The notes beneath the pieces were generated by a model that saw only the letters and a program-made list of their open reading frames with translations, ran no database searches and had not been told where the DNA came from. From NCBI GenBank assembly GCA_029851415.1, contig CM056743.1, forward strand, positions 15,120,727 to 15,184,726: a stretch of 64,000 bases of DNA, given 5' to 3'. Origin of the DNA: Eretmocerus hayati. Lineage: Eukaryota; Arthropoda; Insecta; Hymenoptera; Aphelinidae. A program made the translations under genes and the position numbers. This document shows, piece after piece, positions 49,401-62,799 of the stretch (within the stretch, counting starts at the first letter, position 1; each line of letters opens with the position of its first letter).

Positions 49401-49843
49401 AGCTCATAAAATTCACCTCATGTGTTAGAAAATATGCTGATTCAAACCAATTCTGCGAAAAAGTATTATCTAGAACCACCGTGGAGTCTTTGATGGGGAA
49501 TCATAATATGTTCGAATTAAAACGAGACCAAGCATATTCAGTCGAAAATTGCACGTATCCTTCCTCGGAACCTGGTTTGAATAATTTTTTTAGCTTGATG
49601 AGATGTAGGTTGATAATCCCATCAACTGAGTTTCCAGGTAACTAATAATTGCGCTGATACTCTGATAAAGATGATGAAAAGTAACATGTGATTTTTGACT
49701 TGATGTTTGCGTTTTGAAAAATTCTGTTCTCTACGAATGCCAAAGACAACCCTTTAGAAGCTCTCTCTTCACTCGCAACCAATCTTCAAGAAGTGCAAGC
49801 TCGAAAAAATCTACACAAATCGACTCTGCGAATGTTCAACTAG
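49401..49843 (+). other. Two candidate exons of an unknown Cys-containing protein
   Basis: Exon 49401-49637 (acceptor GATGACACAG, donor GTAACT) and exon 49746-49843 join in phase 1. The first reads LIKFTSCVRKYADSNQFCEK and further on ENCTYPSS. The second reads DNPLEALSSLATNLQEVQAR and stops at TAG 49841. CVRKYADSNQFCEK has the Cys-x10-Cys spacing seen at Cys4-Cys5 of odorant-binding proteins, but Cys6 is absent at the expected place. The second acceptor (CCAAAG) is weak. No start exon identified. Confidence 0.25.
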
Positions 49844-52797
49844 GTGATGTAACCTGTTTTGAAAGAAAATCTTATATAGTCCTTCCGAAACATTCTCACT
49901 TATCACGCCCATACGCACCATAAAAGTGTCATTTTTAGAAAAAAAATTATGAAATTTGTACCCTTCTAAATCATCTTCATCGTGTTCTTCGAGTTATTGA
50001 TTTCATTCATTGAAGTCTTTGTTACTAAAATTGCTAGTTATGAGAAAAATGATCGATATGTTAAATTTAGTCTTTCTCAGATATACGAATCCAAGTGCGT
50101 GAGATGCACGTTGTAAAAACAATGACACTTCATGCACATAATTGAATGGAGTGAAAATATCTATTTAAATTCTCTGTAATTCGTATAATCTTGAATTCTA
50201 GGGATAACTGTCTCACAGCTCAGCTTACGAGCACAAAAGTAAAAGTAAGTTCATGCAAAATCTAACATAAAATCTCCGTATACGTTAACCGTAAGAAGAA
50301 AATCGTCGCAAATTGCTCGAACGCCATCTACAAATGCAGTGAGCTTGCATTACAATTTCTCGCGTGGTTTTTGCAGACTTATAAAATCGTTAAATGCTAT
50401 TGATAAGTTATACAGACTCTTTCCACTTCATTGATATAATATTTATCTCGGACGCTTGATTGTAGAGTGGTTTTTTTCCAACACAGCAAAAGGCATGGTG
50501 TAATAATGAAGTAGCTTTTTTTTTTTTAAAGGAATTATGACTAGTCACTTGAATGACATTAATTCCATACAAGCAAGATAAAAATTTGATTATAACATTA
50601 TTGGTGACATGTGTCACAAACTATGACATCTGTTTCGAAACCATTCATCAATGGATATGCAACTTTTCGCATCATCATAACTTTAGTAACGTAAATACAT
50701 AAAAAGTAGACGTTAGCGTGAACAAATTACGAGAACCATCTCGATTCACGTATACTGTTTAACAGGTGTTTTATATCAAGAATGACTCGATTTATTGCAG
50801 TAGAACGTGAAAAGTACACCTTAGAGGCAATAAATGAGCATTAGTTTATATGAAATAATATCAATAGGCTTTTAGCATTATATAATTTTATTTATGGTAA
50901 TAGTCAGGTAGAATTTGATTGAAATGTGAACTGCTCCATTGAAAAGATTGACCGCGTTTTCAAATTGTAATAGGCAAATTTAGCGAATATCCTTCTCGAT
51001 ACTTTGCCGGAGAAATTTAATGTGTTATAGCTATGCAAAGCATCGACAAGGGTACTGATAACACGAAACAAGCGCAATGAATCGATCACTACCATCAATC
51101 CGATAAAAAAAAATAGCAAATGGAGTTCTTATGTGGTTTGACTGATATTAACAATGATTCCTTAGGCAAATTCAAAATCAAAATCATCTCTCCTCGTCAG
51201 ACCAGACGACTAGCTTACCGATTTTCCACTTTTAAAAAGGAGGGTGCGTAATTTCTAGTTTCATAAATACTTCACAATCAAAAAAACAGTTGACGATCTT
51301 TAGTACTGATTGTTCCAATAAAAATGCAGAAAAGTTGACAAGTATGTATGTCGATAGGAAACGAGACAACTAGGACTCGAACTGTCATAAAAACCGGTCT
51401 TTCGTCGAATTGTTTTTGTGAATATCATAATATAAGCACCGAACGACGTATATTTTAATTATACAATATTTTGCCGATAAAGTAATAGTTCATTAAGTCA
51501 CACTTCCTCCGTTTCATTCTATATCTCTAATGGTACTGCATGACTGCAATCATGTACATAAGACAATCAAAAAATTTGATTTTCTGTGGTTAGAAAGGAA
51601 ATGTCTTAAAAATGGTGAATTAGTGGTATTATATCTCTATGGAATTAGATCGTGGCGTTTATGAAAAGTACACTTTATTAATATAACAAATATATTCTCA
51701 TAAGATATTACAAAAACAAGTGAGAAATCTGTTTATGAGGAACATTCTTTCATGTTCGAATGGAAATTTGCAAAAAAGCTGAGGCCAGGAGTCGTTCAAC
51801 ATTTGTTCGGCTTATGGTTGTACTAATTTGAAAATTGTATCATTACTGATCCTCAGATACTCACTATTTATGAGTATATTTATTATAAAATATGTAACAT
51901 CATGTGGAAATGTGAACATTCCTCATATTCAAGTGCATGGGTCGTTTTATGATGACATAAATTTTCATCTCTCATGCATACATCTGTACTTATTGTTAGT
52001 GCACATTCCCATAATCTTGGTTCTTTGTTAGCAGTTCAAAAGATATATCTTGACAAGAATAGTGAAGTAATGACGTCTTTTGCTCATTATTACAGAGAGT
52101 ACACCCAATTTTTCCTTTTTATCCCAATTTCATCATTTCACAGCCAGTAGGAAACGAAGAATGATAACCCTTATTTTTATACAAGACGAAAAAAATTATG
52201 TAAAATTACATAAAAATTATTTGCAAGTTATTCAACAGGCAATGAAAATTTCTTACCTAGAAATAATTTTAGGAAATATTTGATAAGGCATTTGAGGCTG
52301 TACTCAGGCAACACGTACTACTCAAACATTTATAAATATTTCATTGATGACGTAGAGAGTAATAAATTATCTACAATAATGCCATGGAAATCGTATGTAG
52401 TAGATTTGAATGAAGTAAACCAGTATGGATCAATCCCTAATTGACTTGAATCAATCGTATCAGTTCTGTAAATGGCTTTATACTTGTATAAAAAATTACG
52501 TTGTTGAGCTGCACGTATACATCAAAGTTTATGATCAAAACTCGAAACGAATTGATATTCGCACAACTTCATTATGTTAAGTTAATAGAGAGATCCCTTG
52601 ATCACCAGTAAGAATACATTAAAAGTAAATGTAAGTGGTACATCAAACAGATTTCATTCAGCAAAATTTACACCGAAAACTCAGAAATGTGGAATACCAT
52701 GATTAACACCTGGACAGGTTTATCTATTCCGTGGTATCGCCCAAAATATTTCATTTGATTCCATTTGCACTGCTACGGCAGTCATTTAGTAGTTGAT
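49844..52797. other. Intergenic, 3' flank of second ABCG gene
   Basis: Short frames only, on both strands. A mini-exon-like piece at 50203-50248 (acceptor TTCTAG, donor GTAAGT) has no partner. The part just left of 52798 should include the 3' UTR of the ABCG gene. Nothing else recognised. Confidence 0.35.
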
Positions 52798-55700
52798 CTA
52801 TCTCGACGATTTAAGTTTCCAACGCAAGAACATATAAGCGGCAATACGAAGTATGAGAAAGATCAGCAACAAAGCAAGTACGTCCAGATTGAAGTCAGCA
52901 TCAAGCATGTCGAGTTCTTCTAAAGTTTGAGATGGTCTCTTGAAGTGGCAATGACCACTTCCCTGTGAAACAAAAGAAAAAAATTGTTATTAATTCATAT
53001 GCAATCATATTCATACTTCGATGACTGTAATAACTATAGTTCTACTGGACTACAGTTTTTCATTGTTTGAAAGTTTGATATAAGATAGACAATACGATAT
53101 GAAACGCTTTTGTTCCATTTTTTGATCAGCTAAGGTCCTAATTAAATATAGAAGTGTAGAACAAGAGAATAATTTTTAATGCAAGTTGTTATAAAGATTG
53201 GCATGGTGAAGATTCAGCTGGTACTTATTGAAACTCTCTTCAGAAATTCTAGACGTAAGTTCAGATCCTTACCCCGATACATTTGAGCTCTTGGCGTCCA
53301 AAACTGTAGGTGGATAGAGCCGTTCCTTCAAAACCATAACGGATGTAACTCAGGTATGTTATCCATCTTAGATACACAGGTATGGCATCAAAACTGACGA
53401 AAAATCCGGAGAACAGTAAGAAAGGTACAGACATTACAGGTGCAAGGAAAACTCCATTTTGCACATTCATAGCTGCACCAACTACCAATCCAACGGATTG
53501 TGCTACAAAAGAAATTAAGAGACACGTTCCCAGGAACATGCTAAATCGGAAAGGTTCCGGTGGTTGTGACGTCATGATGTAGACGATTGTGACGTAGAGG
53601 ACACAGAAAACAGTCTGGAAGGAACAAAGTCTGTGTTATGGATTGTCTCCTAAAGTGAACATTTAAAATGAATATTGGTAGCAGTTAGTTACCTGGAATG
53701 GTAAGTCGGATACAGTTATCGCCAAGTAATATGACTTTAACGAATACCATCTGTTGAAACTTTCTTTTAGTAAAACTGGCATCTCCAGTGGGACTGTAAA
53801 TATTTACATAATTCATGAGTATGAAATGGATTACACGGTAGCTGGAGAGAATTATTTAGGACTTACATGAGAGAATTGTGATTGTCATGGATGTGTACAT
53901 CAAGAATAACATGTTGAAGAACAAAAATCCAAGATTACTGAGAACTTTCGTCGCGTCATTACCAATGTCCCAATACAGAGCACCGATCAAACATCCAACT
54001 AATATATGAGCAAACAATCGCAGATACATAAGTGTCTGAAAAATACAATGAGGATATATAATTAGATAACTTAATTCCTATAGATATAGAATTTTAAATA
54101 TATAAAATAGGTGGTTATACCCAATCTCTTCGGCTGAAAAGTAGTGTTCGCTTGAGAACAATCCAGAATTGATGCAGTTCAGATGTCGGATATCTGTCAA
54201 CAGTCGCCTCTAGAGAATCCTCAATAAGAGATGCTGTGACATTGTCTTTCTTCTCAGAGTCAATGGTAACTGCTACGTCACCTATTAAGAAGAAAGCTCA
54301 ATTAGTGATTTGATTCTTGAAACACGTGAATCAACTCGGTGTATAGGTGAAAATTTGTATTCGCGGATAGGCAAACAATTCCCTACCTCGATATTTTCAT
54401 AAGAATAATGTATCAGTATTCACAAAATTCCGTATTCGCAGTTAATTTTTTCGGGAAATATCCCCCGCGAATACAGAGTTTTACCTGTACTTTGAATGAT
54501 AAAATAAGAGAGAGGTAGGAAGCACTTAGTTCTGGATGGGAATTCTTCTCAAAATAATTCAGCGAAAAAGAAATTAAATCATCTTTCTCATCGCTGATCT
54601 TATCAAACATCGCAAAACGAGCGCATGACTGCGTCTGTAGTGGTAAGAATACGCACAAATAATGTAAAAAGGAAATTGGAAAGGGATGTATGCAGTACAT
54701 TCATATATCGAACGAAAGGCTAAGAGGGTCAACGTACTCTGCTTGACGATGTCGTTTTTGGCGTAGCTGGGAATTATTCCGTTGTTACTTTTCTCGTTCA
54801 CCTTGCTGTCGCGAAACTTGTCCTCGATGCTATTGGCATCGTTCTTATCCTTGGCAGTGGCATCGGCCGCTGGAGCATCCAGTTCCTTTGAGCTTGTATT
54901 ATTGAGTATCTCTTTCTCCGGGAAGGGATAGCCCTCGCGAACATCCGACTTTCCATTTCTTATCGCATTTACAAGGTTCTTTATGTTGTCACCGTATTCA
55001 CCGCATGATACCTCAATAACTGCAATCATATACAATTTTCATAGCAATTTTTTAATTTTTGAGAGCATTATGAAATTTCATGCGCGTGTGCAGGGTAGAA
55101 AAATACAAGAATCTTTTAATATTTTGTTGCAGTCGTTGCAAAACAAGTGTTGATTTCATAAGGGTCATAATGCAAACCAGATATATCACATTGAAAAATC
55201 AATTATAGATTTACTAAAAAAAATTGGAGAATCATGATGCAACAATTCATTTGCTGGGTTTTCTGGTGACCCAAAAAATTTGAATGGCTCATAAGAGTAA
55301 AAGTAACGTCACTGATTGATGCAAGTGATTTTTTTGACAGACAACGAGCTTCTTCACTGAATGTTTACCTTACAAACTACTTTCACTCGGTAATGAAGTT
55401 TCATGAACTTCACTGATTGGGTGAATGGAATATTTTTTAGAATTTAACGGATAATAAAACCCATCAAAGAGGAAGATAGTTATTCTTCTTACAAAATTCT
55501 TCGAGTATACCGCTTTATAGTGCTGATTCAGAACAAAATCGTTTTCCATATCGGTGAATGTAAATTGGTCCCTGCTTTACAAATAGTAGTGAAATTTGAA
55601 AATGAAATAGTACTGACTGAAAGAAGCGGGATTGTGATAGCTGGGACAGTTGAGTCCGAGAGAGCCAAGGAAAGGCACGAGCTGCGAGATGGAACCCTGG

Positions 55701-58700
55701 TAGACACACTGGCCCTCGGCGAGGGTGTAAAGCGCGTCGAACATCTCAAAAAGACGAGCACTTGGCTGGTGGATAGTGCAGATGATGGTACGGCCTCCTC
55801 GAGCTAGTGTTTTCAGCAGTGAAATACATTGGAAGCACGATGACGAATCGAGGCCACTGAAATGAGAAAAATTTTGTTAGAATGATGAAAATTTGTGAAG
55901 TAGATGAGTTTTAAATGAATACAGAAGACATTCTTCGATTTTCATCATCCAGATTTTACCGAGAAAATCTTCGATACTTTTGATGCAAACAATGAAATAT
56001 ACGATTACGTCGCAAAGTTTGACAATAACATAATTACATTATTGATACATCCCAAATTATCAAGAGTATATTGGAATACATGAGCCATCTGTGTGCATAT
56101 TCCGAAATAACTGTCAAAATGACGACCTGATTTTTTTCATAATTTTGCCACTAAGGAAGTCGAAAATGTTATTCATTATCCTTTCTTGACTATCTAAGTG
56201 GGAAGGAGAATGTTCAGATGAACAAAACGGACGAAGGTGTGAGTACGGAGAATTCAGGAACAATGAATTATTATTTGTGATCGAAATTCTTAGATAACAC
56301 TAAACTCGTGGACTTTTCTGCGTATCTAGCATTTTATTTTTCCTTGTGCTTATGAAATTTTAAAAAGTGCCTAGAAAAGAGTTGCTCAGTTCAAACGGTG
56401 ATCGATCTCGACCCCATACTTGAGATTCCGTCTCCGATAATGACATCACTGAGAGTTATGGTGAGAAACGTTTAATCTGGAAGATCATCGTGATTTACTG
56501 CCAATATTCAAAATTCCTAGTCAAGCAAATTTTCTACTTTTTCAACAAATTTACGGTTATTTCTGTATGACGTATACTCGCCATAAATTTCGAGATAAAT
56601 TTTCTAGGATTATTTACTAAATCACTCATGGCTAGCAGCTTAGTTCCGCAAAATATTTTGCAATGATACACCTAAAAAGACATTTACTCGTGAGAATAAT
56701 GTAACTTCGAAACAGATTGAGCTGTAGCATTCATATGTTTGATCAACATTTCTTCATGTGAATAGCAAATAAACCGGTTTTGCGAGCGAAGGTTGGGAGT
56801 GGAAAAAATTACGGTGAAAAAATGTCAAGATTCGATAAAAAGCAAAGTGACAAAAACGAGAAGACCATCTCTGACGCAGGCAACCGGGTCCTGATATTTT
56901 TTATTCCTTTTCTAATTGCTTCTGCACGAGGAAAAGATGCAAACTCTCGGTAGTATCCACTAATGATTTATGTGTATTGAGGATTCCGAAAAAATATGGG
57001 ACGCAGACGAAATTTCAATTTTGAAAATATTATACCTATACATTTCGTGAGATGATTTTTTTTGACCAGTTAAACAGCTGCTGAAAGCTGCAGATTAGAC
57101 TTTTAAGCGAGTTGAAATCCTTCAAGTTCACTGTCTCTTTACTCCATATAGGATGATACTTTGAAAGACAAATAACCGAGTGATCAAGATTATGACAGAA
57201 TAATCAATGAACCAGTTTTAGGACGCACTGATGAATGGGATAAATGGTTGACTCTGTTGGAAAGTGCGATTCAAGTCATTTGATAAAACTGTGGTTCAAA
57301 GTTAGCTCGCTTATTATAACAATGAGAAACGTTGGTTAGAGATTGTATTTCCGTAAAAATGTACACCCCTGCTTTACACAATGAATAGTTGACTACATCA
57401 AAACTAGAACTAAAATTGTGTGATCCAGCATCAAATTACATTTTGACATCAAAATTTTGTGCAAAAACTTGCAAACCTTGAAAATTGACCAGAATCTCAA
57501 GAACGAAAATCCACAGAGCTCATCATTGCCAAGATGATACGCAAAATCGAGAAATTTCCGTAGAATTCCATCCCGACGTTTTGCATTCTCCTTTTTGCCG
57601 GCAACAGAGTCGCCGAGTCACTTACACAAGCTATAGCTACATATATGATTTTGTACGAGTCTGGTCGTATAATACGTTGCGTACATAGTAAAACGACCGC
57701 ACAAAATTATTATGAAACCCAAAATGTCTCAATGCATCATTCGGTAAAACAACAACTTGAAACACCTCAACGGTTGAGATCAAATTTTTCTTCTATCTTC
57801 AGAATATAAACTACGTAAAGTCAAGTCTATAATATGAATGAATATATGATAGGAGAGACCTAGACACAGTGATCTATTGACCATGAAACTCTAAAGTTCA
57901 TGCAATCTAAATACATACGATTCGAAAGGATGAGGATAATACATTTCTATACACTCAAGCTACTCTAGTGTCTTTAATAATGACTAGGCGATATCTGTAT
58001 GATGAGTATAAGAAAATTCGTAAGCTCATCAAAAATGTCCTTCAACCATGTTAGATCGAGATGTAGGTAATATATACGATACACATCCGTGCAATGTTAT
58101 AATGAAGAGGCAATGGACGTCTTTCGCATCCAGTGTTATTGCGTACATTACTTGCGAATTCTGCCGGCACGCGATGTCTTGGCACAAAAATTATTTTTTC
58201 AAGAGTGAGCGGTAGCAGCAGCAGCGATGAGCATCCCGATGAAAAGGCGATATAGTTACTCTCAAAATCATTGCTACTGTGAGCCGTGGATGACGAAAGA
58301 TAAAATCGGTCTGTTCTGTTCTTTAGTTGTAAAAAACTGAGACGCGTATTTTTGGGTACTTTTTTTGAGCTTTGGGCCTGGTTAGTAATTTTCACACAGA
58401 AAAAAATTGTCGGGTTATTACATTTCATTTTTTTTCTTCTTTTCAAGGAATACAGGTAGAACACATTGTGTTCTGACATTTTTCGCGAAAATGTGCGCTT
58501 GAATTCCAAGGATGACTGATAGCTCGAGCTGCTTTCAGAAAATTAATGAGTTTCCTCGTGATTCTGGACATTTGTGGATTATCAAATGACTTTGAGTCCT
58601 TTTTATCGCTCCCAAGTACAGTATGAAAAATGTCAAAGCACTGTGATTTATTGGGAGAATATAACCAAAAAGATATAGACTGGAGGATGATATTCAAGGC

Positions 58701-60265
58701 ACATAATGACAACCACACTACTATAATTTTATGATCATTAGTCTTTCTATACCCTACCATCATCTAGACACAAGGTTTCGTCAATGGATGACCCCAGTTT
58801 GTTTGGAAATTGGACATTCTCACCAAAATCACTACTACGTTTCGTCGACATCATTATAGGGCATGGGAAAAAAAAAGACTACGGGCAGGCGTGTTCAAAA
58901 ACAAAGTATCAGTGTTTGTCAATAAACCAGCTATTTCATATATCCGTCTCAAAAGTAACTCGTGACTAGTTTTGATGATTACGTTCTATCCTCTCACAAA
59001 ATGATGCATGATGAGTATAATTGTACTTGGTCGGTGAATGAGACTATTGCTCTAGAAATGTAACAATATCTAACATTTTTGTCCAAATTGATTTTTTTTG
59101 AATGGGATTTTTTTTCATTGGGAGAGTTTAAAAGGAGAAATTTTTTTAATTCTTTATCTATGAGAAGAAAAAATGGTGTATCGGCGTGTAATGTAGAGAA
59201 AGGATTGGAATAATTCTTCACCTTGTTGGCTCATCGAAGAACATGATTGGTGGATTGTTCACAAGCTCCAGGGCGATGGAAAGGCGCTTCTTTTGACCGC
59301 CACTGAGGTTCGAGGTCATGGTTTTTCGATGCTCAGCGAGGCCAAGAGTCTCGAGGATTTCTTGAATCTATGCATACAAATGAATCATATATTTTAGGAT
59401 GTGAATGAGTTTGGAGATGAAGATAATACTTGTGACGTTGTGTATAATTTTTTTATCAATCGGGCGATATCAGGATGATTTTTATACCAATCAATTTACA
59501 TTAAATTAGGACGTCTTCGAATACCCAAATTAAATTTGATAGCTGCGTTGATAAGTTTCTTTTGGAGTCGTACTGCATAGGTTTCGGGCCTTACAAGATA
59601 CAATGAATGGTTTCTTTCCATACTTTGTATGATGAAATTGGACACTAATAAGAGGGTTATAAATAGTAATATCTTACTATCTAATTTTGTAATGACAATG
59701 GGGATGAGGGTTTGACTTTACGAAAAATCAGTGGAATAAAAAATGAATCGTACATGCAAAAATTACGCAATGGACACAACCCAAGTTGGAAATTTTTCTA
59801 TGAATCTAATCAAATACTTGAGATGAAAATATTTGTCTAGTAAGAATTGATACGGCTCGTAAAAAGATTAGAGAATTTTATAAAATTGGCAGTAAATTTA
59901 TGTCAAAAATCATCTTGAATATAAGAAACAGAGTTGACGTAGAGAGCGAGATGCTTAATCCTTAACGGAGCTTGAATTTTTCAAGGGCATCAGATATCTT
60001 ATTCAGAAGAGTTAATTGCTGTCAAAGGAGAGAACATTTCCAATGAAAAAAAAAAATCGCCAACTTGTTTCTTACCACTTCCTCCTTCTCCTTTTTAGCA
60101 ACACTTCGTCTCAGCTTGAGGCTCGCGGCGACCTGCATCGCTTCCGCAACAGTCAAATTGCCATGTAGCTGGTTGTCTTGCATTATGTAGCACGACAATT
60201 TTCTGAAGGCGCTCAGATTCCTCTCGTGTCCGTTCATGGTGATGCTGCCATCCATTCCAGTTGTC
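52798..60265 (-). CDS. ABCG half-transporter, ABCG1/ABCG4-like (5' end beyond window)
   Basis: Nine coding exons, in transcript order: 60265-60076, 59367-59222, 55856-55618, 55019-54738, 54281-54121, 54035-53867, 53793-53693, 53614-53273, 52962-52798. They give 597 aa with phase kept to TAG 52798-52800. Visible: Q-loop YIMQDN, signature LSGGQ, Walker B IMFFDE, H-loop TIHQPSAR, an NPASF/SCGEYG linker, a long acidic Ser/Asp/Lys-rich insert, then the ABC2-type membrane half ([29 protein letters not shown]) very like ABCG1/4. Walker A is not in the window: the visible part opens at [16 protein letters not shown], right after it. Probably a plasma or internal membrane lipid transporter working as a dimer; the substrate is unknown. 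NPASF replaces the usual NPADF. Confidence 0.88.
54344..54487. mobile_element. 144-bp MITE in ABCG linker intron
   Basis: Left end TAGGTGAAAATTTGTATTCG and right end CGAATACAGAGTTTTACCTG are inverted copies flanked by TA on both sides (54342-54343 and 54488-54489). The inner GTATTCGCGG motif is shared with the pogo-like element at 41229. It lies in the intron between exons 55019-54738 and 54281-54121. Confidence 0.7.
55857..59221. other. Intron of second ABCG gene
   Basis: A 3.4 kb intron between the signature/Walker B exon and the H-loop exon. No exon-like frame with splice support on either strand, no named repeat recognised. Confidence 0.45.
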
Positions 60266-60748
60266 CTGAAATTACATCGATTTAATTGAAATTCTTATCC
60301 TTTTCAACGTCGATTTCAAATTGTCATTGTACTCTTTTGAAATGTTTTAATTCACAAAGTTTAAAAATTGTTATTCAAAAATTTTTATTTGACTTCAGAG
60401 GAGTTCTTAAAACACGAGAGAGACGACAATGTCATTATGTTTTTGACCCACTGTGGTGACAATGTCCTCTCCGAACTGATTTTTCACTTTAGGTCCCAGT
60501 TTGCCGGAATTAGCTTAGAGATTGCAAAATCTAGATTTTTCAACCTTGTGACATTTTTGATCTCTTGCCTTCGACTTTGACCGAAAAAGATCACTTGGAA
60601 AATTCCACTTTGGCAGCTTTTCATCGTATTTCACATTTCTGATGTAACAAAAAGCTAACTCTTTCCATTCATGCCTGTGTAATTAATTGTCTGATTCAGG
60701 ACAATAGCCGGTCAACAAATTTGTTTATCTTCCCGAGTAAAAAAGAAT
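60266..60748. other. Intron of second ABCG gene, proximal part
   Basis: Upstream intron sequence of the ABCG gene. A 70-codon plus-strand frame (60368-60580) has no support. No Walker A exon ([13 protein letters not shown]) on the minus strand. Confidence 0.45.
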
Positions 60749-60875
60749 CATATATGCCCATATATGGCCATATATGGCCATATATTGCTATCCATATATG
60801 GCCATATATGGCCAGATATAGTGTGGACATATATGGCCATATATAGCCATATATGATTATATATGGTTATATACA
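60749..60875. repeat. CATATATGGC tandem array
   Basis: About a dozen imperfect copies of CATATATGGC or its variants. The unit is close to its own inverse (GCCATATATGGC), so the tract can form many cruciforms. Lies in intronic sequence of the second ABCG gene. Confidence 0.85.
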
Positions 60876-62799
60876 TGATCATGAAAGAAAGACGAGTCCC
60901 TTCGAGACCCGGCTAGGACGATTAAGCGTGGCAAGAGGCGCACTTTGATCGAATTCAAAAGTAAGACAGAGGCTATAGCACAGTCTCATATCCAGGTTGA
61001 CTGCTTATTATGAGTTACACTTTCGCACTATCGATATAAAGCGACGCGACGCGAGACGAGAAAGATGAACTATTGTATTGCTTGACACTCAACAAATAAA
61101 TATGTGTTGGAGTTAAATGCGCCCCTTGAGTCTGTGAGTATCATCATCGAATTTTATCAAAACCTCGCGTGGGAAACATTTGCAAGTGCAGTTTAGGATC
61201 GAGTTGTTGTGGGGCTACCGGGAAACATTAGAAGCGATCCCCTGCCTAAAAGCATTCTCCTTGAAATGGGGAAAGATTAAGTACGGGGGCAATCGTGATA
61301 ACCCGACCGGGTTGAAGTTGAATCAATTCCACAACAATGTTCCAATGAGCAAGTATAGTGAATTATTCGAAATTATTTACATTGATTATCTTACTTTACG
61401 TATTTGAGTAGTCTTTTTTCTGAACTGTACATTAGTGACGTTAAACAATTCTCGATAAAGATTAGATTATAACTCAAGAATATTAGAGACTAATCTTTGG
61501 GGCCAATAGTAGAACCCACAGGCGAATTATCGATTCACCGTATGATTGGACTTCAGCAATCTTTTCTTTCAAAAACTATTCGAGTGAGATATCACTCGGT
61601 TGGTGTTTCAACATACGTCTACAATTATTAATAATAATAGAAACGATATTCTACGATCAATTTCAAGATCTTCCATAACCATTATTCCACTTCAATAGAG
61701 AGAATACTCCATGAGATCACTGTAATTGGACGAGGGCAGACTTAATTCAAATTTTCATATTGTGAGTATCACACTGTAGAAAGAAATTCTCGAATCCAGA
61801 TCCTCTGATCAACTGACTTGTTTCACTTGAATTGATTCGAAAGCTCATTTTCAGTCATTAAAGTAGTATAAATCTCTGACAGTCAGTAAGATGAAGCTGA
61901 TCCCGAGATTTCAGATCGTCATTCACTGAAATTCAATTCAAAATTTGCTAAATCAGTGTCAATATTTACATCGAAGGTTGAAAGGCTACCATTGAACTCC
62001 TTGGTACTCAAAATTCCATCACTTCTGGCGTTCGATGGGCCAAAATCAAACGTTTCCATAATGTAAAAAGTTCAGGCTATGATTTCATGATGATTTAACT
62101 GCCACGTTAATCATCGACACAAATGCGCAAAGTGCACGATGGGGGATTGAATAATGAAAACTCTCAAGTCGGACACGAGTATGGCTGATTTCAAATTACA
62201 ACAAATTCAGATTCGGTTTTTCTGAATTTTGAACTGCAACCGTTTGGAAATCAGACATCTTGGATTTCAGAACAAGTCTCACACGATTTTGAGATTTCCT
62301 TTCTACAGTGCAAAGAGCCTCATTCGCTTTTTCTCTCCAAAGTACAGATTTGAGTTTGGATCCAATCGGATATGGCTTTAGCAGGCATGGTTTTCCTATC
62401 ACTTACATTCGGATAACAGATAAGTATTACTCAGAGCACCATTCTTAAGTGGTTTGGCATTCGACAAACAAAATTCTCAATCCTAGTGAGAGGATTGATT
62501 GTTTTGATGCGAGACACATTGACGAGCAAGAAAGAGTTTTATGAAACTGAAGCTAGCAGGTGGACTTAGCAGGTGGAACCCAGGGACGGATGCGATTTTT
62601 CGGGGGCCCTGGGACATGGGGTTCTCGTGGCATGATTCAAGTATTCCATAACCCCAGAGGGCCGAAAGTTCTATTTTTTGAGGGAATTGAATCTTGTAAT
62701 GAAGGCGGGCACTCCAGGGGTGGATGAAAAGCACGGGGCTACAGGGGCCCCAGTGTCCGCTCAAGGGAAATTCTCCGAGTAACAACTATAGGTATAGGC
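60876..62799. other. Intronic/5' sequence with LTR-like and element-like pieces
   Basis: 60895-61170 is GC-richer and has a TATAAA-like box (GATATAAAGCGACGCG, 61036) and AATAAA (61095) with LTR-like order. 62572-62625 has a GC-rich GGACGGATGCGATTTTTCGG/GGGCCCTGGGAC block recalling hAT ends. Neither element could be bounded. No ABCG exon found. Confidence 0.3.

Noticed and set aside
54413..54700. 95-codon minus-strand frame
   Set aside because: Runs through an ABCG intron and its MITE; the real exon begins at 54738.
55520..55807. 95-codon plus-strand frame
   Set aside because: Shadow of the ABCG H-loop exon on the opposite strand.
62572..62765. GC-rich GGACGGATG.../GGGGCCCC blocks as a hAT element
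   Set aside because: End motifs resemble hAT tips, but I could not define a matching pair or target duplication.
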